Assembly: GCA_026419705.1 (NCBI GenBank)
Contig: JANZYY010000358.1
Coordinates: 1 to 5,695 of the forward strand
Reading direction: 5' to 3'
DNA length: 5,695 bases
Origin: Fischerella sp.
GTDB taxonomy: Bacteria; Cyanobacteriota; Cyanobacteriia; Cyanobacteriales; Nostocaceae
Under the pieces are notes generated by a model that made no database searches, was not told the DNA's origin, and saw only the letters and a program-made list of their open reading frames with translations. The position numbers and the translations under genes were made by a program. Below are positions 1 to 5,695 of this stretch, one piece after another. Numbering within the stretch: the stretch's first letter is position 1; each line of letters opens with the position of its first letter.

Positions 1-19
1 AGATGTGTATAAGAGACAG
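1..19 (+). other. Nextera/Tn5 mosaic-end adapter (non-genomic)
   Basis: The first 19 bases read AGATGTGTATAAGAGACAG, which is exactly the Tn5 transposase mosaic end used in Illumina Nextera libraries. It is adapter left at the contig edge and not part of the organism. The minus-strand NRPS reading frame stays open through it by chance, adding false residues LSLIHI to the truncated C-terminus of gene 3. On the plus strand it creates a false N-terminus, MCIRDR. Genomic sequence should be taken to start at base 20. Confidence 0.97.
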
Positions 20-1249
20 AAACAAGTCAGTGTTGTATTCTAGATTCCCGATCAGTCCCTGCTGTGTATCTGTTATGGATAGAGACAGGTCAACCTTAGC
101 TGTTTTACTGTCAATCATGAGAGGACTCAGGGTTAGTTCTGGTAACTCCAAGGGTGGCATTGGTGCATTTTGCAAGACAAACATCACCTGGAACAGTGGC
201 GTATGGCTGAGGCTGCGTTCCGGCTGCATTTCTTCTACCAACTTCTCGAAGGGCAAGTCTTGATGGTCAAATGCTCCTGATGTTACCTCCTTTACTCGTA
301 AAAGCAACTGTCGAAAACTGGGATTATCCCCAAGGTAGGTACGCAAGACAAGGGTGTTAACAAAAAACCCGATCAATCCTTCGATTTCAGGGCGATTACG
401 GTTAGCAGTAGGTGAGCCTACTATAATGTCTCCTTCTCCTGTATAGCGGTAGAGTAATGTCTTAAATGCCGCCAGCAGAGTCATAAACAAGGTGACTCCT
501 GCTTGCTGGCCGATCTGTTTGAGCGCCTGCGATAAATCAAAGGACAACGAAAAAGACTGGGTTGCACCTGGAAAATTTGAGAATGCCGATCTCGGACGGT
601 CTGTGGGCAGTTCCAGAACAGGTAGCGCACCAGCTAACTGCTGTTTCCAGTAGTCCAAATGAGTCTTCAGTACCATCCCTTGCAGCAACTGTCGCTGCCA
701 GATAGCATAGTCAGCGTACTGTATGGGCAGTTCGGGAAGTGGTGAAGAAGTTCCGGTAGAAAAAGCTTTGTACAGTGCTGTCAGCTCTTGAATGAAAACC
801 CCAAGCGACCAACCATCAAAGATAATGTGGTGTAGTGTTAGTAATAGTACATATTCTTGCTCACCTAATCGTAACAAGGTGACACGCAGTAAGGGATCGT
901 GCGCCAGGTCAAAAGGATATTCTGCCTCCTGGGTAATCACTCGCTGAACTTCAACAGTACGGTCTGCTTCTGACCATTCGCTCAAGTCGATCGCAGGTAT
1001 GACTATTGCTCGACTTTTGGCAATAACTTGGACTGGACTCCCATCCACTGATGTAAAGTTAGTACGCAATATCTCATGGCGATTGATGATGGTTGCAAAA
1101 GCCTGTTGCAGAACTTCTCCCCTTAAATTACCACCGATCCGCAACCCATAGGTCATGTTATATACCGGGCTATTCGGCTCTAGCTGATGCAAAAACCACA
1201 GTCGCTGCTGGGCAAAAGATGTAGGAAAAACAAACAGTTCCTCTGTCAT
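20..1249 (-). CDS. NRPS, N-terminal LCL-type condensation domain (3' end missing)
   Basis: This is the first 410 codons of a third NRPS protein; the rest lies beyond the left edge. It should form the peptide bond between the peptidyl chain on the T domain of the preceding protein and the next aminoacyl-T. What is visible is almost a whole condensation domain: C1-type SFAQQRLWFLHQLEP (residues 11-25), RHEILRTNF (57-65), the catalytic HHIIFDGWS (140-148, with His141 as the general catalytic His and Asp145), YADYAIWQRQ, IGFFVNTLVLRT, and HQDLPFEKLVEEMQPERS near the break. The intact HHxxxDG and the AQQRLWFL wording point to the LCL subtype. The ATG at 1249 lies 16 bp after the stop of gene 2 and places C1 at the usual distance from the N-terminus. 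No clear Shine-Dalgarno precedes it. An in-frame GTG at 1285 would overlap gene 2 by 20 bp and is less likely. The tight spacing implies co-transcription with gene 2. Any A and T domains are not seen. NRPS identity is certain; the start is probable. Confidence 0.95.
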
Positions 1250-1265
1250 TGCGCTTTTACGATGG

Positions 1266-4200
1266 CTACTTACGATATTGCTCACGAGACACTGGCTGTA
1301 TTGCGGGTATTCGCAGTTCCTCAGCCGTCTCGATCGCTTGGGAAAGTTCATGAATTGTCGGATTTTGGATAAACTCTTGCAAAGAGAAACTTAATCCTCG
1401 GTCATTAGCTCTGGATAATACTTGCATACTGCGGAGAGAATCTCCTCCCAACTTCAAGAAATTATCGTGAATACCCACTTGTTCGACACCAAGAACTTGT
1501 GACCAAATTTCTGCCAGTGCTACTTCGATGGGAGTGCTAGGTGGGACAAATGGTGCTTCCAAATTTGGTCTTTCTTGGTCGGGAACGGGAAGCGCTTGAC
1601 GATCTACCTTGCCATTGGGAGTTAGTGGTAGCGCCTTCAGCATCACGAACACTGAAGGCAACATATACTCTGGCAAGCGATTTTTCAAGAAGCTACGTAA
1701 ATCATCAACTGTGGGTACTTGCTCCTTTTCTGGAACAACATAAGCTACTAAACGTAGATGAGCGTGGCTATCCTTTTGAGCAACAACGATCGCTGAATTC
1801 ACAGCTGAGTGTTGATTCAGCACAGTTTCAATTTCAGTTAGCTCAATGCGATACCCTCGAATCTTGACCTGCTGATCGAGACGACCAAGAAACTCAATAT
1901 TCCCATCTGGGAGGTAACGTGCCAAATCTCCAGTTTTGTACAGGCGTGCGTTGGGTTCATCGCTAAAGGGATCGGGAATAAACTTTTGAACAGTTAATTC
2001 TGGACGGTGGAGATAACCCCGTGCTACGCCAAGACCGCCGATGTATATCTCTCCCGCTACACCGATGGGTACTGGTTGGAGGTGAGTATCTAATAAATAT
2101 ATTTGAGTGTTGGCAATTGGGCGACCAATAGGCACAGGACTATTCAAATCATGATTTTGACAATTGTAGACACTGCTCCAAACTGTGGCTTCTGTTGGCC
2201 CGTACTCATTAAATAAGCATGTCTGGGGTAGTAACTCACGGTGTTGCTTAACAAGTTCTTTTGGGCAGGATTCTCCAGCGACAATTACAGTTTGCAGGCT
2301 AATTAGTTGCTGTGGTTGGGCTTGCTCTAAAATCAGCTTGTAGAGAGATGGCAGACATAATAAATGAGAAATTTGTTGTTGAGCGATCGCCTCTATCAGC
2401 TGTTTCATATCTAGTTGCCAATTTTCTGGTAAAACGGAAATAAAACCCCCTTGACAAAATGTCCAAAAAATGACTGCAACGGAACTATCAAAAGCAAAAG
2501 GTGAAGTTAAGAGAAAGCCTGTTACAGGTTGATCGTAATAACCGATGCGAGCAGTTGTGGAATGAACTAAGTTTTGATGCGTAACCTGCACTCCTTTGGG
2601 TTGTCCTGTAGATCCGGAAGTATAAATTAAGTAGGCGAGGTGATCGGGAGTCACTCCAGCTTTGGGATTTTCATCACTTTCTTGGGCAATTGCATCCCCA
2701 AGAGTATCTAAGCAAAGTACTCGTACCCCAATATCAGGTAAATTTTTCACCAACCGTTCTTGGGTCAATACTACTGACACCTGAGAATCTTCCAGCATAT
2801 AAGCCAGCCGCTGGTTTGGATACATGGGATCGATGGGTAAGTACGCTCCTCCAGCTTTGAGAATAGCTAGTATACCTACGAGCATTTCCCAAGAGCGTTC
2901 TACGTAAATCGCCACTAATACATCCGGCCCAACTCCCAAAGCCTGGAGATAGTGTGCTAGCTGATTGGCTTTATTGTTCAATTCTCGGTAGGTTAGAGAC
3001 GCGACATGTCGCGTCTCTACATTTTCAAATACGACAGCTACGTTTTCCGGGCTACGTTCCACCTGTTCCTCAATTAATTGGTGGATACACTTGTCGTTAA
3101 CATAATCTCTTTTCGTATTGTTAAATTCAACGAGCAGTCGTTGTCGCTCGACATCACTCATAAATTGTTCCGGATTGTTAACAATACTCTGCGTCAGAGC
3201 TAGCAGTGTAGTGTTGGGATCGGCAACTATATTATTTAGTAGATTATTTAGTAGTGCAGTTACATGACTGAGCATTCTAGCTATCGTTACAGTGCTGAAA
3301 CGGCCTAAGTCATAAAATATATTCAGCGATAACTGCGACCCTGGTTTAACCAAGAAAACAAGAGGATAGTTAGAGTTAATAAAAGAGCGAACATTGTTAA
3401 TCCTCAAGTTTCCTGTAGGTAAGCTAGAGATATTTACTGAGGAGTTTTCAAATACCAAGATACTCTCAAACAAAGGCATCCCTGCAGGTACTTCACTCCA
3501 ATTCTGGATTTGGACCAGAGGAGTACACTCGTATTTAAGTATACTCAGCTGCTGGGACTGGAGTTCCTTTAACCAAGATAGGAGCGAAGCTTCACCAGAC
3601 ACGAGTACGCGCATTGGTAGAGTGTTGATAAAGACTCCCACCATAGAGGAAACCCCTGGTAGGGTGGGCGGACGACCAGACACAACGCTTCCGTAAACTA
3701 CATCTGCTTCACCACTGTAATAACTCAACAACAAAGCCCAAACCCCTTGTACTAAGGTGTTTAGCGTCAAATGATGTTGTTGCGCTAAAGACTTCAGTGC
3801 TTCTGTTGTTGCTTGCGATAACTGGACTTGTTGTTGACTGAAACCCTGTTGTTGGCTAGGGGAGTCATGAGTTACCCAGTCTGCTACCAAAGGAGTTGGT
3901 ATTGTAAAGCCCTGAAGAAATTTTCGCCAGAATATCTCAGCCTCCGATAAATCCTGCTGCTTCAGCCAAGCAATGTAGTCTCGATAGGGACGGCTGGGTG
4001 GTAATTGGAGAATTTGGTTTTGGCAAAGCGCCTCGTAGACGCAAAAAAATTCCTTGAGGATGGTGTTAACACACCACGCATCCAGTACCAGGTGACAAAT
4101 ACTCCAGATAAATTGGTAAGTGTCCACATCAGTCTGGATTAAGATGAGCCGCATTAAGGGTGGTTTAGCAAGCTCAAAGCCATGTTTGCGGTCTGCTTCC

Positions 4201-4523
4201 AGGTAAATTTGTAATTGCGCTTCCTGTTCAGCAGTTGAGAGCTGACGCCAATCGTACTGCTGTATCAATAATTTTGCTTGTTTGTGTACTATTTGCACTG
4301 GCTGATTTAAACCTTGCCAGACAAAACCTGTTCTCAAACTCGGATGTCGGTCTACTATTTGCTGCCAAGCCTGCTCAAAAGCTGAGATATCAAGATTTCC
4401 GTGCAAGGTACATAGTGTCTGCTCAAAATACATCCTGGAATCTGGAGCAGAGAGGATGTGAAACAGCATACCCTGTTGGGTAGGTGAAAGTGTATAGATG
4501 TCCTGTATATTTTTTGCTTCCAT
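1266..4523 (-). CDS. Single-module NRPS, C-A-T
   Basis: A complete 1085-residue one-module peptide synthetase, the usual size for C-A-T. Numbering is from the Met at 4523. C domain (about 8-440): SPTQQGMLFH (13-22), RHPSLRTGF, a degenerate core CHLVLDA (143-149), YRDYIAWLKQQ, VGVFINTLPMRV. A domain (about 475-975), which activates one amino acid as its adenylate: LTYREL (from 510), LIYTSGSTGQPKG (632-644), FDSS (678-681), NEYGPTEATVW (772-782), YKTGDL (862-867), the LDQQVKIRGYRIE hinge (882-894), LPEYMLPS, NGKVDRQAL with catalytic Lys972. T domain: LGGDS with Ser1029 as phosphopantetheine site. The ten-residue pocket code read by alignment to GrsA is D-S-A-C-I-A-E-V-W-K; I cannot assign a substrate. 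No epimerisation, methylation or thioesterase domain is present. The start at 4523 fits NRPS N-termini (MEAKNIQDIYTLSP). An upstream in-frame ATG at 4613 lies in repeat-derived sequence and adds 30 unrelated residues. It has co-directional NRPS neighbours on both sides, so it probably acts as a middle elongation module. Confidence 0.96.
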   Translation of the reverse strand: MEAKNIQDIYTLSPTQQGMLFHILSAPDSRMYFEQTLCTLHGNLDISAFEQAWQQIVDRHPSLRTGFVWQGLNQPVQIVHKQAKLLIQQYDWRQLSTAEQEAQLQIYLEADRKHGFELAKPPLMRLILIQTDVDTYQFIWSICHLVLDAWCVNTILKEFFCVYEALCQNQILQLPPSRPYRDYIAWLKQQDLSEAEIFWRKFLQGFTIPTPLVADWVTHDSPSQQQGFSQQQVQLSQATTEALKSLAQQHHLTLNTLVQGVWALLLSYYSGEADVVYGSVVSGRPPTLPGVSSMVGVFINTLPMRVLVSGEASLLSWLKELQSQQLSILKYECTPLVQIQNWSEVPAGMPLFESILVFENSSVNISSLPTGNLRINNVRSFINSNYPLVFLVKPGSQLSLNIFYDLGRFSTVTIARMLSHVTALLNNLLNNIVADPNTTLLALTQSIVNNPEQFMSDVERQRLLVEFNNTKRDYVNDKCIHQLIEEQVERSPENVAVVFENVETRHVASLTYRELNNKANQLAHYLQALGVGPDVLVAIYVERSWEMLVGILAILKAGGAYLPIDPMYPNQRLAYMLEDSQVSVVLTQERLVKNLPDIGVRVLCLDTLGDAIAQESDENPKAGVTPDHLAYLIYTSGSTGQPKGVQVTHQNLVHSTTARIGYYDQPVTGFLLTSPFAFDSSVAVIFWTFCQGGFISVLPENWQLDMKQLIEAIAQQQISHLLCLPSLYKLILEQAQPQQLISLQTVIVAGESCPKELVKQHRELLPQTCLFNEYGPTEATVWSSVYNCQNHDLNSPVPIGRPIANTQIYLLDTHLQPVPIGVAGEIYIGGLGVARGYLHRPELTVQKFIPDPFSDEPNARLYKTGDLARYLPDGNIEFLGRLDQQVKIRGYRIELTEIETVLNQHSAVNSAIVVAQKDSHAHLRLVAYVVPEKEQVPTVDDLRSFLKNRLPEYMLPSVFVMLKALPLTPNGKVDRQALPVPDQERPNLEAPFVPPSTPIEVALAEIWSQVLGVEQVGIHDNFLKLGGDSLRSMQVLSRANDRGLSFSLQEFIQNPTIHELSQAIETAEELRIPAIQPVSREQYRK
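2068..2144. repeat. 77-bp direct repeat, internal copy (A domain of gene 2)
   Basis: Identical base for base to 5619-5695. It encodes the stretch between core motifs A5 and A6 of gene 2 (from NSPVPIG to LQPVPIG). On the low-coordinate side the copies first differ at 2067 (G) against 5618 (T), after which the two A domains are clearly diverged, though still alike. Confidence 0.95.
2383..2390. repeat. HIP1 octamer GCGATCGC
   Basis: A perfect copy of the highly iterated palindrome HIP1, which is strongly over-represented in many cyanobacterial genomes. It lies within the A domain of gene 2 and is used here as evidence for the host group. Confidence 0.85.
2994..3019. repeat. 26-bp perfect palindrome inside the A domain of gene 2
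   Basis: The sequence TAGAGACGCGACA followed by its exact reverse complement TGTCGCGTCTCTA forms a perfect 26-bp palindrome centred between 3006 and 3007. It resembles the GTAGAGACGCGA...TCGCGTCTCTAC palindromes dispersed between genes in cyanobacteria. Here it is within coding sequence and in frame: it encodes VETRHVASL (residues 502-510 from the Met at 4523), directly in front of the A1-region LTYRELN. A typical NRPS has only about three residues between VVFE and LTYREL, where this one has nine. Confidence 0.9.
3231..3254. repeat. 12-bp tandem duplication encoding LLNN-LLNN
   Basis: ATTATTTAGTAG occurs twice without a gap. On the coding strand this gives CTA CTA AAT AAT twice, so the protein reads LLNNLLNN near the end of the C domain of gene 2 (residues 424-431 from the Met at 4523). 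The unit is four whole codons, so the duplication preserves the frame. It lies in the variable helix before the C-A linker, where extra residues are probably tolerated. Confidence 0.9.
4458..4523 (-). other. N-terminal acceptor docking (COM-A-like) segment plus C1 motif
   Basis: The first 22 residues of gene 2, MEAKNIQDIY then TLSPTQQGMLFH, align by eye with acceptor COM regions such as the N-terminus of tyrocidine synthetase TycB (EQVQDMYALTPMQEGMLFH). This supports both the choice of the Met at 4523 as start and a specific handover from the upstream protein, whose C-terminus carries TPSDFP plus an acidic helix. Confidence 0.6.
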
Positions 4524-4566
4524 ACCTGGAGATTTTTGTATTGAAAATAGAGATTGGGGAAAAGAG

Positions 4567-4585
4567 GACAAGGGAGACAAGGGGA
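4567..4585. repeat. Near-tandem GACAAGGGA / GACAAGGGGA repeat
   Basis: Two adjacent units, GACAAGGGA (4567-4575) and GACAAGGGGA (4576-4585), differ by one extra G. On the coding strand they read TCCCCTTGTC-TCCCTTGTC, a type of short repeat often met between cyanobacterial genes. It sits 38 bp upstream of the start of gene 2. Confidence 0.6.
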
Positions 4586-4610
4586 TTAACTTAGCAGCAA
4601 ACCCACGATC

Positions 4611-4638
4611 CATCTGTGTGCATCTGTGTGCATCTGTG
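4611..4638. repeat. Tandem 10-bp repeat, CATCTGTGTG x 2.8
   Basis: Two perfect copies and one 8-base partial copy of CATCTGTGTG run head to tail; on the coding strand they read CACACAGATG. Repeats of the form CACAGATGCACACAGATG are familiar in intergenic DNA of filamentous cyanobacteria. The last unit supplies the ATG at 4613 that opens a spurious 30-residue extension of gene 2. Three short units without spacers do not make a CRISPR. Confidence 0.85.
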
Positions 4639-4693
4639 GTCGATTTTTCATCCCCTCGTTGTGGGCGAAAAGCTTGTGGTGGTCTAGTTAGTT

Positions 4694-5695
4694 TTAGGTA
4701 TTGTTCATCAACAGCTTATTTAGTTCTTCTTGAGTTAACTCAGCTTCTGGAAAGTCTGAAGGTGTAAAGTTTGGTGTGTCGGTGGATGAAAAATGAGTGA
4801 TTGGCGATGTGGGCGATCGCTTTTCTTCCTGTGAAACTGAAATTGTCTCCACCACCATTGCTAATTCTGCAATTGTCAGATGTTCAAATAGCTGATTGAT
4901 GCTGAATTTCAACCCTGCTTCATAAGCTTTAGCCACAACCTGAATACTCTGAATCGAATCACCTCCCAACTCTAAAAAGTTGTCGTGGATGCCTACGTGC
5001 TTAATTCCCAAAACCTGACTCCAGATTGTAGCTAGCGCCTCTTCTACTACTGTGCGGGGTGCTACGTAGTTAGTTGGCTCTGCTGTGCTTTCTTCCTCTA
5101 TCGATTTTTCTAGCTGGGATTGTACCTGCTCAGGTGCAGGCAAATGGCGACGATCAACTTTCCCACTGGGAGTTAATGGCAATTCTTCTAAGACAACAAA
5201 GGTACTAGGAATCATATATTCCGGTAACTTCTGCCGCAAGAAACTCCGCAATTCATTGGTTGCAGGTGCAGGTTTTTGCTGTGGTATTACGTAGGCGACT
5301 AAGCGTTTGCTACCTGATTCCTCTTCTCGAAGTATGACCACCGCTTCCCGAATAACAGGATGTTGGAGTAACAGTGCTTCTATTGCTGTTAGTTCAATAC
5401 GATACCCCCTGAGCTTAACCTGATGGTCAATGCGTCCCAAGAACTCGATGTTGCCGTCTCTTAGGTAACGCGCTAAATCCCCAGTTTTGTAGAGGCGTGC
5501 GTTTGGTTCATCGCTAAACGGATTGGGAATAAACTTTTGGGCAGTTAGCTCAGGCTGGTTAAGATAGCCCCTCGCCAGACCAAAACCACCTATGTACAGT
5601 TCACCAGGCACTCCAATTGGTACTGGTTGGAGGTGAGTATCTAATAAATATATTTGAGTGTTGGCAATTGGGCGACCAATAGGCACAGGACTATT
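4694..5695 (-). CDS. NRPS C-terminal part: A domain (partial), T domain, docking tail
   Basis: The 3' end of an upstream NRPS gene; its 5' part lies beyond the right edge. It has 333 codons before the TAA at 4694. The frame is open to the edge and enters in mid A domain (NSPVPIGRP), so the GTG at 5686 is an internal Val and not a start. Motifs in order (numbered from the Val at 5686): GELYIGGFGLARGYL (28-42), YKTGDLARY (66-74), IDHQVKLRGYRIE hinge (86-98), LPEYMIPS (154-161), SGKVDRRHL with the catalytic Lys (174-182), then T domain LGGDSIQS with phosphopantetheine Ser244. The A domain residues that set substrate choice, apart from the Lys, are outside the window. A Ser/Thr/Pro-rich linker (about 283-309) leads to TPSDFPEAELTQEELNKLL at the C-terminus, which resembles a donor docking helix. 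The protein should load one residue and hand the chain to the C domain of the next gene. No E domain separates T and tail. Confidence 0.95.
   Translation of the reverse strand, partial: NSPVPIGRPIANTQIYLLDTHLQPVPIGVPGELYIGGFGLARGYLNQPELTAQKFIPNPFSDEPNARLYKTGDLARYLRDGNIEFLGRIDHQVKLRGYRIELTAIEALLLQHPVIREAVVILREEESGSKRLVAYVIPQQKPAPATNELRSFLRQKLPEYMIPSTFVVLEELPLTPSGKVDRRHLPAPEQVQSQLEKSIEEESTAEPTNYVAPRTVVEEALATIWSQVLGIKHVGIHDNFLELGGDSIQSIQVVAKAYEAGLKFSINQLFEHLTIAELAMVVETISVSQEEKRSPTSPITHFSSTDTPNFTPSDFPEAELTQEELNKLLMNNT
4697..4765 (-). other. C-terminal donor docking (COM-D-like) segment
   Basis: The last 23 residues of the upstream NRPS read FTPSDFPEAELTQEELNKLLMNNT-like: a TPSDFP turn followed by a short acidic amphipathic helix (LTQEELNKLL). 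This wording matches the tails I know from donor COM regions and from linkers placed just before SPxQxGMLFH-type C domains. It ends the protein immediately before a gene whose N-terminus has the matching acceptor form. Assignment is by motif resemblance only; binding is inferred. Confidence 0.6.
4813..4820. repeat. HIP1 octamer GCGATCGC
   Basis: A second perfect HIP1 copy, located in the linker between the T domain and the docking tail of the upstream NRPS (encoding part of KRSPTSP). Two exact copies in under 6 kb are far more than chance would give (about 0.1 expected for a random 8-mer), in line with a cyanobacterial source. Confidence 0.85.
5619..5695. repeat. 77-bp direct repeat, copy at the window edge (A domain of upstream NRPS)
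   Basis: Second copy of the 77-bp identical block, in the same orientation and reading frame of an A domain. The window ends inside it, so its true length is unknown. Exactly 77 bases of identity running to a contig end fits a de Bruijn-graph overlap at k=77 where the assembler stopped at a repeat. Confidence 0.95.

Larger units (their letters stand above)
4524..4693. other. 170-bp intergenic spacer made largely of short repeats
   Basis: The spacer lies between the stop of the upstream NRPS and the chosen start of gene 2. It holds a CATCTGTGTG tandem repeat and a GACAAGGG near-duplication, with no gene on either strand. I see no convincing hairpin-plus-T-tract terminator and no confident -35/-10 pair, so the simplest reading is co-transcription through it. 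Just before the start at 4523 the minus strand reads AAATCTCCAGGT, at best a weak Shine-Dalgarno. Confidence 0.6.

Noticed and set aside
3..263. Plus-strand open frame beginning MCIRDR
   Set aside because: Its first residues are translated adapter, and the rest is antisense to a well-conserved condensation domain.
1250..1300. Frameshift error joining gene 2 and gene 3 into one protein
   Set aside because: Gene 3 has an ATG and an N-terminus of normal length before its C1 motif, and a 16-bp gap is a usual operon spacing; kept only as a lower-probability idea.
1187..1867. Plus-strand open frames at 1187-1372 and 1541-1867
   Set aside because: They are antisense to the start of gene 3 and to the A/T part of gene 2, with no recognisable domain or ribosome binding site.
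2994..3019. Palindrome as a rho-independent terminator or operator
   Set aside because: It lies deep in an intact coding frame, lacks a T-tract, and matches a dispersed repeat type better than a regulator site.
4524..4613. In-frame upstream ATG at 4613 adding 30 residues to gene 2
   Set aside because: The added residues are encoded by repeat DNA, have no NRPS resemblance and no ribosome binding site precedes the ATG; the Met at 4523 gives the normal N-terminus.
4611..4638. Possible CRISPR array
   Set aside because: The units are 10 bp, contiguous and fewer than three, with no spacers and no cas genes.
4524..4693. Transcription terminator or promoter between genes 1 and 2
   Set aside because: I found no stable hairpin followed by a T-tract on the coding strand and no confident -35/-10 pair.
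3394..5294. Plus-strand open frames at 3394-3696, 4235-4483, 4498-4767 and 5085-5294
   Set aside because: All are shadows of minus-strand NRPS coding sequence, apart from the part of 4498-4767 that crosses the repeat spacer; none shows a protein family signature.
5684..5686. GTG at 5686 as the start of the upstream NRPS gene
   Set aside because: It is an internal Val codon in mid A domain (NSPVPIG); the frame stays open to the edge and the domain needs several hundred residues more upstream.

Overview
The window is a fragment of a bacterial non-ribosomal peptide synthetase (NRPS) locus, most likely from a filamentous cyanobacterium. Evidence for the host: two perfect HIP1 octamers (GCGATCGC), a GAGACGCGA/TCGCGTCTC palindrome, and an intergenic spacer built from CACAGATG-type and CCCTTGTC-type short repeats, all familiar from Nostoc-like genomes. 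The moderate, slightly AT-leaning base composition and the wording of the NRPS motifs (SPTQQGMLFH, SFAQQRLWFL) fit. The host call is inference.

All real genes lie on the minus strand, so transcription runs from right to left. In that order they are: (1) 5695-4694, the 3' part of an NRPS gene, carrying the C-terminal part of an adenylation (A) domain, a thiolation (T) domain and a C-terminal docking-like tail; (2) after a 170-bp repeat-bearing spacer, 4523-1266, a complete one-module NRPS with order condensation (C)-A-T; (3) after only 16 bp, 1249-20, the 5' part of a third NRPS gene, covering most of one LCL-type C domain. A growing peptidyl thioester would pass from the T domain of protein 1 to the C domain of protein 2, gain the residue loaded by A of protein 2, and then pass to the C domain of protein 3. 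No tailoring enzyme, thioesterase, transporter or epimerisation domain is visible, so the product cannot be named.

Both ends bear technical signatures. Bases 1-19 are exactly the Tn5/Nextera mosaic end, so genomic sequence begins at 20. The last 77 bases (5619-5695) are identical to 2068-2144 inside gene 2, so the contig stops exactly 77 bp into a repeat shared by two A domains. This looks like an assembly-graph break.

No plainly undescribed system is visible. The points most worth a second look are a 26-bp perfect palindrome inserted in frame in the A domain of gene 2, a degenerate catalytic motif (CHxxxDA instead of HHxxxDG) in its C domain, an unassigned substrate code, and a COM-like docking pair that does not involve an epimerisation domain.
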